Part shown: in pieces, positions 35,473 through 43,333 of the stretch
Numbering within the stretch: position 1 is the first letter of the stretch
Layout: each line of letters opens with the position of its first letter
From: an uncultured Paludibaculum sp.
GTDB taxonomy: Bacteria > Acidobacteriota > Terriglobia > Bryobacterales > Bryobacteraceae
Assembly: GCF_963665245.1 (NCBI RefSeq)
Contig: NZ_OY762267.1
Location: forward strand, 3,072,001 to 3,136,000
Length of the DNA stretch: 64,000 bases
Direction: 5' to 3'
Position numbers and translations under genes: made by a program
The notes under the pieces: generated by a model
What the model was told of the DNA's origin: nothing
Database searches by the model: none
The model's input: only the letters and a program-made list of their open reading frames with translations

Positions 35473-36480
35473 GTGCAGACGAAACACGTAGTGCAAGCCT
35501 GGGGCATGATTTTAAAGGGGAACCGCCCTACCCTTTCCATCGAGATCACCAGGGAGTGTCCGCTCCGGTGTCCCGGTTGTTACGCCTACGATGAATCGCA
35601 TCTGGGCGGAGGGGTGACCCTACGGGAGCTCGCTGATCGCAAGGGCCAAGCCTTGGTCGATGGCGTCATGGGTGTGGTGGACCGGCTGAAACCGTTACAT
35701 CTGTCAATTGTCGGCGGCGACCCCCTCGTCCGCTACCGTGAACTGGAACAGATGGTCCCCATGCTGCTCGATCGGGGCATTCACGTCCAGATCGTCACCA
35801 GCGCCTTCCGGACCCTTCCGGCGGGCTGGCTGGACCTGCCTCGCCTGAATGTCGTCGTGTCCATCGACGGCCTCCGCGAGGAGCATGACGTCCGGCGCGC
35901 CCCCGCCACCTACGATCGCATCCTGAAGAACATCCAGGGCCAGCGCGTCACCGTCCATTGCACCGTCACCGGCCAGATGATGAAACGGCCCGGCTACCTG
36001 AAAGAGTTTCTGGAGTTCTGGGCGCCGCGCAACGAGATCCGCAAGATCTGGTTCAGTCTCTTCACGCCGCAGATCGGCGACGACCTGCCCGAAATGCTCA
36101 CCAAGGCGGAACGAGCCCAGGTGATCACAGATCTTCTGCAACTGCGCAAGCAGTTCCCCAAACTCGACATGCCAGAGCGGCTCATTAAGCAGTTCGCCAC
36201 GCCGCCCGCCAGTCCGGCCGATTGCGTCTTCGCGCAGACCACGCAAACCGTATCAGCGGATCTGAAGACCGAGATTACGCCCTGCCAGTTTGGCGGCAAT
36301 CCTGACTGCTCGGCCTGCGGTTGCATCGCTTCCATGGTGTTGGGCGCCGTGGCCGACTACAAACTCGGCGGTATCATTCCGGTGGGCGCCGTCTTCCGCG
36401 CCTCCGCCAAGATCGGCCAGATGAACGCCAGGGGCAACCGCCAGCCCGACGTGCAGCAGCCATTCCGGGTTCTGCCGTAG
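35473..36480 (+). CDS. Radical SAM protein with C-terminal cysteine cluster
   Basis: 335 residues. Cys29, Cys33 and Cys36 in ECPLRCPGCY bind the SAM-cleaving [4Fe-4S] cluster; GGDP at ~81-84 contacts SAM. Five further cysteines near the end (251, 271, 279, 282, 284; TPCQFGGNPDCSACGC) suggest an extra iron-sulfur cluster, as in SPASM or twitch proteins. No peptide precursor gene or other maturase is adjacent. It follows the microcompartment gene by 175 bp but has its own ribosome site, so a link is unproven. Function unknown. Confidence 0.8.
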   Translation: MQTKHVVQAWGMILKGNRPTLSIEITRECPLRCPGCYAYDESHLGGGVTLRELADRKGQALVDGVMGVVDRLKPLHLSIVGGDPLVRYRELEQMVPMLLDRGIHVQIVTSAFRTLPAGWLDLPRLNVVVSIDGLREEHDVRRAPATYDRILKNIQGQRVTVHCTVTGQMMKRPGYLKEFLEFWAPRNEIRKIWFSLFTPQIGDDLPEMLTKAERAQVITDLLQLRKQFPKLDMPERLIKQFATPPASPADCVFAQTTQTVSADLKTEITPCQFGGNPDCSACGCIASMVLGAVADYKLGGIIPVGAVFRASAKIGQMNARGNRQPDVQQPFRVLP

Positions 36481-36487
36481 GCGCCCG

Positions 36488-36874
36488 CTACTGCGGGTAT
36501 TGATCCCAGTGGCCGTCCGTCATGCGGCCACTCGTCTTCCTGGCATACTCCGGATCGCTCGCCGGGTTCACGTTCACGATCAGCAGATTCGCCGGCCCGC
36601 CCTCCTGCAGCGGCACGCTGGGATCCGACGGGAAGATGAACTTGCCCTGCAAATGGAACAGCACTCCATCCGGCGGCACCGAAATCGTCGACTTGTCCCC
36701 CAGCGCCAGCACGCGGCCGTTCTTTACGACGACGATCGCGCCGGCAACCGGCGGCCGGCCCGAGCCATCCATCAACACCGCATCCAGCAGCACCTTGGGC
36801 GCGTCGTCCGCATTTCGCCCACAGCCGCACAGGCAGGCTGCAAGCACCAGCGTCACAATCACCAATCCACGCAA
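36488..36874 (-). CDS. Lipoprotein resembling an amidohydrolase with its barrel missing
   Basis: 128 residues. The signal peptide ends in a lipobox LAAC with lipidation Cys14. The rest reads like the two pieces of the composite beta-sandwich of amidohydrolases joined directly. The N-terminal piece (~28-83) is LLDAVLMDGSGRPPVAGAIVVVKNGRVLALG. The C-terminal piece is GGPANLLIVNVNP, equal to the usual GKPADLVVLDxDP. The metal-binding TIM barrel that normally lies between them is absent, so it cannot be a hydrolase. The start overlaps the HAD phosphatase gene by 16 bases, implying coupled translation. Confidence 0.6.
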   Translation of the reverse strand: MRGLVIVTLVLAACLCGCGRNADDAPKVLLDAVLMDGSGRPPVAGAIVVVKNGRVLALGDKSTISVPPDGVLFHLQGKFIFPSDPSVPLQEGGPANLLIVNVNPASDPEYARKTSGRMTDGHWDQYPQ

Positions 36875-37557
36875 GTCAATTGCTCCAGTTTGAGTTCGCG
36901 CAAGTCCTGGACGAGCACGTCGGGACGGTGTTGCGCAAGTTCATCCAATGGTACGACACCCGTGCCGACAGCCACGCAGCGCAGTCCGTTGGCACGGGCA
37001 GCGGCGATGTCGTTGGGGTGACCGCCGATCAGAGTCGCCGTCACTGGCTCGTCCACCCACCGCCGCCGCGCCTCCGCCAGGGCCAGTCCAGCCAGTTCGG
37101 CCCGCGTCGCCCCCTGCTCGGCAAAGGCTCCAAACCGGAAATGCGGGCGCAGCCCTGCCTGCGTCATCTTGCGCCAACCGATGCGCGACAAATTGCCCGT
37201 CACCAGGCCGACCACCGCCGCCTGGGCGGTCAGCCGAGCCAGCAATTCCGGAACCCCGGGGCAGACCTTGTCCCTCAGATCCGGACAACGCCGCACGTAC
37301 AGCGCCTGGGCCTTGTTCATGATCGTCAGCATCTGTTCCGCCGTCGGCTCGGCCGCGCCGGCCTGCCGCAGCATGCAGCGCAGAATCTCACCGTCCAACA
37401 TCCCCTGCACCGGGATTCCCTCGGTCGTCGCTCGAACCCCGGCCACGCGCCAAACCGCCTCCTCCAGCACTTCTCGATGGTGCGGGCCCGCGCGCCGCAA
37501 CAGCGTTCCGTCGATATCAAACAGGACCAGCACTCTCGATTTGGCGTGAAATGGCAT
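36859..37557 (-). CDS. HAD-superfamily phosphatase-like hydrolase
   Basis: 232 residues from the ATG at 37557; the frame extends further upstream without conservation. Motif I FDIDGTLL (nucleophile Asp and general acid Asp), motif II VTGN, a Lys in the cap-core junction, and motif IV LIGGHPNDIAAA. In motif IV the first Asp of the usual GDxxxD is Gly and only the second is kept, so magnesium binding may be weakened. Overall it resembles phosphoglycolate phosphatase-type enzymes with an alpha-helical C1 cap (~20-85). Divergent from the next gene across 24 bp. Confidence 0.78.
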   Translation of the reverse strand: MPFHAKSRVLVLFDIDGTLLRRAGPHHREVLEEAVWRVAGVRATTEGIPVQGMLDGEILRCMLRQAGAAEPTAEQMLTIMNKAQALYVRRCPDLRDKVCPGVPELLARLTAQAAVVGLVTGNLSRIGWRKMTQAGLRPHFRFGAFAEQGATRAELAGLALAEARRRWVDEPVTATLIGGHPNDIAAARANGLRCVAVGTGVVPLDELAQHRPDVLVQDLRELKLEQLTCVDW

Positions 37558-37567
37558 CACCTCAGGG

Positions 37568-37573
37568 TAGAAT
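37568..37573 (+). promoter_or_regulatory. -10 box TAGAAT in a 24-bp divergent promoter
   Basis: TAGAAT, then GAGGAGGA (8 nt), then the ATG at 37582. The purine run could serve as ribosome site or as a very short leader. The whole gap to the divergent HAD gene is 24 bp. Confidence 0.5.
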
Positions 37574-37581
37574 GAGGAGGA

Positions 37582-38082
37582 ATGCAATTGCTCCAGGCGG
37601 GAACGCATCAGGTGGTGGTGCTGGAACTAGACGCGGACCTGCTTCGCCAGGGGGCCGAAGAAACCGGCTTCGTCTGCGAGGTGAGCGACACACCGCGCAG
37701 CACTCTGCTGGAGCTCAGCGCGCTCGACCGCGACGGCCCACTGCTGCTCTTCGACGCGTCGGACCCCACCAACACCGGGTGGTTCTCCCGCTGCCAGTTC
37801 TACGTCGACGGCCGCACCGGTGGCGTCCTGCAGACGCCCTTTGTGGTGGCCAATAAGCGCGATGCCAGCGGACGCCCGCACTCACGCGCCGTGTCCGTCC
37901 AGGTGTTCAAGGAATTGCCGGCCCACTTCCGTCTGCCGGGCCGGCAGCCGCTGAACGAGAAGGTTCTCTACGCGGTCCTGTTCAACTTCCTCACGGCCCT
38001 GCAGAAGGTGGGGGTCGGCATCTGCGGACCCACCACGGTGGTCCGCCCCGTGGCCGGCCGCGTGGACGCGCCCGCGCGCTAA
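37582..38082 (+). CDS. Conserved-looking cytoplasmic protein, unknown function
   Basis: 166 residues, no signal peptide or membrane helix. Predicted mixed alpha/beta with a long internal beta region (GWFSRCQFYVDG, GGVLQTPFVVANKRD) and a C-terminal amphipathic helix (NEKVLYAVLFNFLTALQKV). I do not recognise a family or active site. The start is set by the GAGGAGGA run and TAGAAT box directly upstream. Its codon use matches its neighbours. It ends 20 bp before a dispersed palindromic repeat. Confidence 0.6.
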   Translation: MQLLQAGTHQVVVLELDADLLRQGAEETGFVCEVSDTPRSTLLELSALDRDGPLLLFDASDPTNTGWFSRCQFYVDGRTGGVLQTPFVVANKRDASGRPHSRAVSVQVFKELPAHFRLPGRQPLNEKVLYAVLFNFLTALQKVGVGICGPTTVVRPVAGRVDAPAR

Positions 38083-38102
38083 GTACATGGCTTCAGACGT
38101 TG

Positions 38103-38180
38103 GCACACGGATCGGCCGCAAGCTCTCAGCGATCAGCCCCGCCGGTGTAGCTGTCGGCTGATTGCTGACGGCTGACAGCT
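38103..38180. repeat. Palindromic dispersed repeat, copy 2
   Basis: Arms 38126-38138 and 38156-38168 form a 13-bp stem with one G-T mismatch. 33 of 36 positions match copy 1, and the tail GCTGACGGCTGACAGCT is identical. It lies between two converging gene ends. Confidence 0.8.
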
Positions 38181-38185
38181 GTGCC

Positions 38186-38743
38186 CTAAGGCCTGGCCGC
38201 CAGCTCCTTCGCCAACCACGGGTAGAACCGGCCTACCTCCGACGCCCTCATCAACACAAGCTGCCCAACGGGTTGGTGCGCCCCATCCAGAGACATCGCC
38301 AGCAGCAAACGCTCACCGGGCAATCGCCGAACACGCATTCTGAACCGTGCCACGCCCGTGTCCGGTACCGCATAGGATGCTGTTTCGGCCGCCGGAAACA
38401 GCGCATCCACATCGCGCTCCGGCTCGTAGTTCCGGGTCACACTCAGCAACGCCCGATCCGTTCGGCGAAAGACGAGCACATGCGAGAAATCGTGATGATC
38501 AATGTCACCGAGCTGAAACTGCCAGGAGACAAGGTCGGCTCCAAAGTCGGCGACCAGTGCCGGCTGGCCCAACTCCTTCCGGATTCCGTCCGTTGTCTCG
38601 TTGAGCGTCAGCCAGGCGACCCCATCCGTCCGAACCTGCGGGTCGGCCAGAGCCGGCAACTGGCCAGCCGGGTCGGAGCCCGAAAACGCCGCGGGGGGCG
38701 CCGCGGCCAGCAGCGCCCCCATGAGAACAATTCCGCGGATCAT
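38186..38743 (-). CDS. Secreted protein of unknown function
   Basis: 185 residues with a signal peptide (MGALLAAAPPAAF). The mature part is mixed alpha/beta, with an early segment WLTLNETTDGIRKELGQP that resembles the ligand region of small lipoprotein-like proteins (SmpA/BamE-type start), but the rest is not recognisable. It follows the alkaline phosphatase gene by 13 bp on the same strand and is probably co-transcribed with it. Confidence 0.6.
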   Translation of the reverse strand: MIRGIVLMGALLAAAPPAAFSGSDPAGQLPALADPQVRTDGVAWLTLNETTDGIRKELGQPALVADFGADLVSWQFQLGDIDHHDFSHVLVFRRTDRALLSVTRNYEPERDVDALFPAAETASYAVPDTGVARFRMRVRRLPGERLLLAMSLDGAHQPVGQLVLMRASEVGRFYPWLAKELAARP

Positions 38744-38756
38744 CGTTTGTCCCGCC

Positions 38757-40781
38757 TCACTTACCGACGGTCTTGGTGTACTTGCCGTTCACCAGCAGGT
38801 CCAGCAGCTTGTCCGCTTCCGTGGTGTCGCTCGACACGGCATCGGCAATCTTGAAGAAGATGTCGCTCTGGTCCATGTAGCCGGTGAACAGGAAGGCACC
38901 CGGCCCCTCCGCCGTGACGGGGACGCTGGAGCCCGTGTGGTCGCCGGTGCGGAAGCCCACGGCCAGACGGCGCAGGCCCGCGCCCTCGTTCACCGGGTAG
39001 CCCGTTGCCGCGTCCAGCTTGTAAGCCGTCAACCCGGAGTAGGCCGAATAGGTACTGGAGGCCGGATCGGTCGTGCTATCCGTCGTCGCGAAGCTGCCGG
39101 GCATGCCCGCCGCTCCGCCGTTGTTCGACGAGCCCGTGCTGCTGTTGATGAACGGCAGTCCGGCGCGCGCATTGGAGTAGGAGTCGCCCCAGACCGTGAA
39201 ATTCTGGTCACCACGTGCCGTCGTGTAGGAGATCTTCTGGCTCTTCGTCCGGTCGAAGTACTCGCTGTCCGGCGTGTTGCTGACACCGATGATGTGCATC
39301 GACTGGTCATGGTCGGCCGTGACGACAATCAGCGTATCTTTCTTGGGCCGGTTGGCAGCCCAACTGCGCGCCACCCCAATGGCCTTGTCAAACTCGATCG
39401 TGTCCCAGAACACGCCCGCCGCCTGGTTGGGATGCGACTGCTTGTCGATGGACGCCGCTTCCACCATCAGGATGAACGGCTGCTGCGTGAAACTGGTGGA
39501 CAACACCTCAATCGCCTTCTGCGTCATCACGTCCAGCATTGGCTGATCCGTGTAGCCGCCCAGGCTGGCCAGGGGTTCCGAGGCCGGCCGTGTCATGCCC
39601 AGCTTGTCGTACGCAACATCCATGTTGACGTCGGAGGCGGTCGCAATCCCATTGCTGGCCGGAGCCGGACTGGCCGAGCCTTTGAACAGCCCCAGCACGG
39701 AAGGCCCATAGACCTTCTTCAGTTGCGCAGCGCTGGTCACATACGTGTAGCCCCGCGCCTGGAACTCGCCAATCAGATCGCGTTTGTCCGTGCGGCCCGC
39801 CGCCGTGAACGGATCCGTGCCGCCGCCCAGAATGACGTCGAATGCCGGGCGCCCGCCCAACATCGGATTCTCCAGGTATTGCCGCGCGATCTCCAGCCGC
39901 ATCTGGCGGTACGCTACGTACGCGCCTTCCACAGCCGGAGTCGCATCGGTGATCGCCGCCGTCGAAACGATGCCGGCCCGGTAGCCGTAGCGCCGCTTCA
40001 GATACTGCCAGAGATTCTCCACCCGCGGATTGTCAGTCATGTAGGGAAGGTTGGCCGCGTTCGTCAGGCCCGTGACCCGCCAGGTACAGTCCGTGCCGTC
40101 CCCCAGCGAGTTCACGGCATTGAGAAAGCTCTTGTTGCCCGTAGCCCAGGCCGTGCCCGTGTTGGCCGAGTCCGGCACGATGGAGTCGGTCCCGTAGGTC
40201 ATCGACATGCCGCTCACCGGCATCTTGTCCATCTGCAGGAGATCGTCGAAGTAGCCATCGCGGAACGAGTTCTTGCCGTTGGCGTCGACAATCGCACGTG
40301 AAACCAGCCGAGCCGCGTCACGATACGCCGTACCCATGGCGTCGCCAACGAAAAGGACGATGTTGCGGGCCTGACCGTCAGGCACCTTGAACTCGCGCAC
40401 TTCAATCGTTCGGCTGTCGCTCACCGTGGTCCCATCGGCGGAGATCGACACCTCCAGCTTCACCTGCCCGGGGGTCGGGAACGACTGCAGGTCTGCCCGT
40501 ACCACCCAGTCGCTGGTCGTATCGCAATCGAGCGTGGCCTTCACCGGCGCCTTGAACTTCGAGGTCCAGTCGACGCCCCCGGCCATCACCGTCAATCCGC
40601 TCACGGCCGCGGCGTTTCTCACTTCCAGCACGATGTCCACCTGCTGTTTTTCCAACAGACGTGTGTGTTCCGGCAGCAGGATACGCACGCTGGGCGAGGC
40701 GCTTTGCGCGAAGGTGGGCAGGGACGCAAGGACAATCAGGACGCCCGGCAGGGCTCGTTTCAGGATCACAGAGATCTCCAT
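38757..40781 (-). CDS. Exported alkaline phosphatase (PhoA family)
   Basis: 674 residues from the ATG at 40781, chosen because it begins the signal peptide (RALPGVLIVLASLPTFAQ). An N-terminal beta-sandwich (~30-125) precedes the phosphatase domain. That domain has metal Asp in NIVLFVGDAMG, nucleophile Ser in PDSANTGTAWATG, metal ligands in MVEAASIDKQSH and VVTADHDQS, and His in GDHTGSSVPV near the end. It releases phosphate from organic esters outside the cytoplasm. It is larger than E. coli PhoA because of the extra N-terminal domain and a central insertion. It likely supplies phosphate together with the polyphosphate operon, but no Pho box was identified. Confidence 0.88.
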   Translation of the reverse strand: MEISVILKRALPGVLIVLASLPTFAQSASPSVRILLPEHTRLLEKQQVDIVLEVRNAAAVSGLTVMAGGVDWTSKFKAPVKATLDCDTTSDWVVRADLQSFPTPGQVKLEVSISADGTTVSDSRTIEVREFKVPDGQARNIVLFVGDAMGTAYRDAARLVSRAIVDANGKNSFRDGYFDDLLQMDKMPVSGMSMTYGTDSIVPDSANTGTAWATGNKSFLNAVNSLGDGTDCTWRVTGLTNAANLPYMTDNPRVENLWQYLKRRYGYRAGIVSTAAITDATPAVEGAYVAYRQMRLEIARQYLENPMLGGRPAFDVILGGGTDPFTAAGRTDKRDLIGEFQARGYTYVTSAAQLKKVYGPSVLGLFKGSASPAPASNGIATASDVNMDVAYDKLGMTRPASEPLASLGGYTDQPMLDVMTQKAIEVLSTSFTQQPFILMVEAASIDKQSHPNQAAGVFWDTIEFDKAIGVARSWAANRPKKDTLIVVTADHDQSMHIIGVSNTPDSEYFDRTKSQKISYTTARGDQNFTVWGDSYSNARAGLPFINSSTGSSNNGGAAGMPGSFATTDSTTDPASSTYSAYSGLTAYKLDAATGYPVNEGAGLRRLAVGFRTGDHTGSSVPVTAEGPGAFLFTGYMDQSDIFFKIADAVSSDTTEADKLLDLLVNGKYTKTVGK

Positions 40782-40890
40782 TTCCAACGTGAGGCTGGGC
40801 GGAGGCAACCGCTCCGCCATTGGGTCATGGTAGGGGCGGGGCATCTCTCTTTGACGACGCTGCCGTGAATAGATCGTGAATGCAGCAGGC

Positions 40891-41398
40891 TCAGCGGGGT
40901 GGAGCCGGCTCTCGCTGGTTCTCACCCTTCCGTCGTTGACGTTCCAGAAATTCCTCGAGCTCGGACAGATTCTCGATGCCCGCAACAGCCACGTACGTCA
41001 CGTTCGCAGTGCGCAGCCGCCCGGCCCTTGGCATACCCATCCACGCGTAGTTCTCCGTCAATGGGAGCCGAGCCTAAGCCACTCGTACTATAGGCGTTGA
41101 AGCGCCGGATCTTCACCCCGATGGCCCCGTACTTCGTCCCTGCCCAACGCCCTGTCGCCACCTGGGCGCTCCCATCCAGGAACACCCGAACCGTCCCCTT
41201 CCGAGTCCCCGGCCGCACCACACAGTCCACGTGCTGGAGCCGCCCATCAGGCCAAAGCACAACGATGGCGACCGAATCCGGCAGCCTCGGCCCCAATTGC
41301 GCCACGTACCACGAATTCACAAAGACGAAGCGCGGGCTAAGCCGCTCGGCTGTCGGCGATGCCATCGCCAGAATCAGCAGCAGCACAGCCCGCAGCAT
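40891..41398 (-). pseudogene. Secreted-protein gene with a frameshift near its 3' end
   Basis: The upstream frame from ATG 41398 encodes a signal peptide (MLRAVLLLILAMAS) and a beta-rich region (FVFVNSWYVAQLG, VATGRWAGTKYGAIGVKIRRFNAY). This frame closes at 40922, but its last 45 residues look random and have poor GC3. The +1 frame from about 41070 down to a TGA at 40891 reads ENYAWMGMPRAG, VTYVAVAGIENLSELEEFLE, has high GC3 and looks like true protein. A one-base insertion (or two-base loss) between 41074 and about 41050 would explain both. It may be a decayed gene, a sequencing error or a programmed shift. AGGAGG lies 5 nt before the ATG. Confidence 0.6.
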
Positions 41399-41428
41399 TT
41401 CGCCTCCTGGGTTTCTTCAATCGCGGCC

Positions 41429-42790
41429 CTACGCCCCGACAGCCGCCTTGGCCTCTTCCACCACCGTCTCGACGGTCTTCCGATACTCGTCCAGCTTCTC
41501 CTGGGAACGGGCCTCGAACCGCAGCACCAGAATCGGCTGCGTATTCGAGCCGCGCACCAGCCCCCAGCCTTCGTCGAACAGGACGCGGACCCCGTCCACA
41601 TCCACGGTCGGCCGGATCGCCTGGAAATGCGCCTTGACCCGGTCCACCACCTGGAACTTGAGCTCGTCCGGACAATCCACCCGCAGCTCCGGCGTGAACA
41701 CCATCTTCGGTAGCCCCTCGGTCTGCGCCGACAGCGGCCGCCCGGAATCGGCCACGATCTCGATCAGCCGGCAGGCCGCGTACAACGCATCGTCATACCC
41801 GTAGTAGCGGTCCGCAAAAAACATGTGGCCTGACATCTCACCCGCCAGTTCCGCATGCTCCTGCTTCATCTTGGCCTTGATCAGCGAGTGGCCGGTCTTG
41901 TACATGATCGCGTTCGCGCCCAGCCGGTTCAGCTCGTCGTACATCACCTGCGAGCACTTCACTTCGCCGATGAACGTCGCCCCCGGCTTGCGCGTCAGAA
42001 TCTCCCGGCCATAAATCAGCATCAGCATGTCGCCCCAGATCACGGTGCCCTTCTCGTCCACCGCGCCAATCCGGTCCGAGTCGCCGTCAAATGCGATCCC
42101 GAGTTCAGCGCCCTGCCGCGCCACTTCCGCCTTCAACAGATCCAGGTTGTGCTCGACCGTCGGATCCGGGTGATGGTTCGGGAACCGCCCGTCCGGCTCG
42201 AAGAACATCTCGGTCGCCTCGATGTCCAGTTTTTCCAGCAGCCGGTGCATCGTCGGACCCGCCACGCCGTTCCCGGCATCGAAAACCACCTTCACGCGCC
42301 GCGAGAACGGGAACTGCTTCGGAATCTCCTCCACATAGGGCGTAATGACATCCGCCGTGCTCAGCGTCCCCTCACCCGCCAGGAAGTCCTCGTCCTTGAG
42401 AATCCGGTAGACCTCCTGGATCTGGGCGCCGTAGATCGTGCCCTTCCCCAGCATGGTCTTGAAGCCGTTGTATTCAGAGGGGTTATGAGAACCCGTGATC
42501 ATCACCCCGGCCTCCGAGCCGAGGTGCTGCACCGAATAATAGAGAACCGGCGTCGGAACCTGGCCCAGATCCGTCACCTGGCAACCCGTGCTCAGCAGCC
42601 CTTCCACCAGAGCGTCGCGCAGCCGCTGGCCGCTCAGCCGGACGTCCCGGCCCACATTCACCCGGGTGGCCCCATTGCGGAGCAAAAAAGTACCCAGGGC
42701 TCGCCCGAGCCCCACGATATCGGGGCTCAGCAACTCCACATCCGCAATGCCGCGGATGTCGTATTCGCGAAAGATGGTCTGTTTCAGCAT
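41429..42790 (-). CDS. Phosphomannomutase/phosphoglucomutase
   Basis: 453 residues, alpha-D-phosphohexomutase superfamily. Catalytic phospho-Ser loop is ITGSHNPSEYNG, the metal loop AFDGDSDRIG, the sugar-binding loop GEMSGH and the phosphate-binding loop RGSNTQP. It moves phosphate between carbon 6 and carbon 1 of mannose or glucose, feeding nucleotide-sugar synthesis for envelope polysaccharides. It is of the bifunctional AlgC-like type by its FREYDIRG start. A TATTCT box lies 5 nt before the ATG. Confidence 0.92.
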   Translation of the reverse strand: MLKQTIFREYDIRGIADVELLSPDIVGLGRALGTFLLRNGATRVNVGRDVRLSGQRLRDALVEGLLSTGCQVTDLGQVPTPVLYYSVQHLGSEAGVMITGSHNPSEYNGFKTMLGKGTIYGAQIQEVYRILKDEDFLAGEGTLSTADVITPYVEEIPKQFPFSRRVKVVFDAGNGVAGPTMHRLLEKLDIEATEMFFEPDGRFPNHHPDPTVEHNLDLLKAEVARQGAELGIAFDGDSDRIGAVDEKGTVIWGDMLMLIYGREILTRKPGATFIGEVKCSQVMYDELNRLGANAIMYKTGHSLIKAKMKQEHAELAGEMSGHMFFADRYYGYDDALYAACRLIEIVADSGRPLSAQTEGLPKMVFTPELRVDCPDELKFQVVDRVKAHFQAIRPTVDVDGVRVLFDEGWGLVRGSNTQPILVLRFEARSQEKLDEYRKTVETVVEEAKAAVGA

Positions 42791-42795
42791 GAAGG

Positions 42796-42801
42796 AGAAT
42801 A
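42796..42801 (-). promoter_or_regulatory. -10 box TATTCT of the leaderless phosphohexomutase gene
   Basis: On the minus strand TATTCT, then CCTTC (5 nt), then ATG. A second candidate, TACAAT, lies further upstream. Confidence 0.45.
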
Positions 42802-42832
42802 CTCGCCTTTTTATTGTACTTAAACGATAACT

Positions 42833-43252
42833 CTACCGTGGATACGGATGACCCCGAAGCATCGTCAGAGCCCGGTAGATCTGCTCTGCCAGAACGGCCC
42901 GGGCCAACTCATGGGGCATCGTCATCGGCGACAGCGACAGCAGCAGATCGGCCTTCGGCTTCCACTCCGCCGGCAACCCGTCGTGCCCGCCTATCAGAAA
43001 TACCACGTCCCGCGCCTCCAACTCCGCCTTCCCCACCAGCGTGGAGAATCCCTGGGAATCCATCGGCTTGCCAGCCGGGTCCAGAAACACCTTGCGAGCC
43101 GTCGCATGGCGGCCAAAAAGATCGAACCGGCCCGGCTGGATCTCTCTCATTTCACAGGCCATATACCGCGACGCCCGCTTCACGAACTCCTGTGCCATGC
43201 CGTTCGAGTGCACGTCCCGCGGCTTGCCGATGAAATACAAATACAGCTTCAA
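42833..43252 (-). CDS. rlmH: 23S rRNA (pseudouridine1915-N3)-methyltransferase RlmH
   Basis: 139 residues from a TTG at 43252, matching the family start KLYLYFIGKPRD. The SPOUT knot is clear: FLIGGHDGLP in the middle and LSLSPMTMPHELARAVLAEQIYRALTM at the end, plus the C-terminal HPYPR (usual HPYHK). It methylates pseudouridine 1915 in helix 69 of 23S rRNA on the assembled ribosome. The family often has GxHPYH at the C-terminus; here the final His is Pro, a small deviation close to the active site. GATACT 6 nt before the TTG supports the start. Confidence 0.9.
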   Translation of the reverse strand: MKLYLYFIGKPRDVHSNGMAQEFVKRASRYMACEMREIQPGRFDLFGRHATARKVFLDPAGKPMDSQGFSTLVGKAELEARDVVFLIGGHDGLPAEWKPKADLLLSLSPMTMPHELARAVLAEQIYRALTMLRGHPYPR

Positions 43253-43258
43253 GGGGAC

Positions 43259-43264
43259 AGTATC
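43259..43264 (-). promoter_or_regulatory. -10 box GATACT of leaderless rlmH
   Basis: On the minus strand GATACT, then GTCCCC (6 nt), then TTG at 43252. It supports the rare start codon. Confidence 0.45.
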
Positions 43265-43333
43265 GCCGAGAATCGCAGTTGAGTACACCCGCTCCGAATT
43301 GTTACGGTGGTTTGAGGCGGAGTCCGCCCACCC

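Noticed and set aside
36484..36497. Small hairpin CCCGC-TACT-GCGGG as terminator
   Set aside because: The stem is only 5 bp, has no T run and overlaps the end of the lipoprotein gene, so it may be chance.
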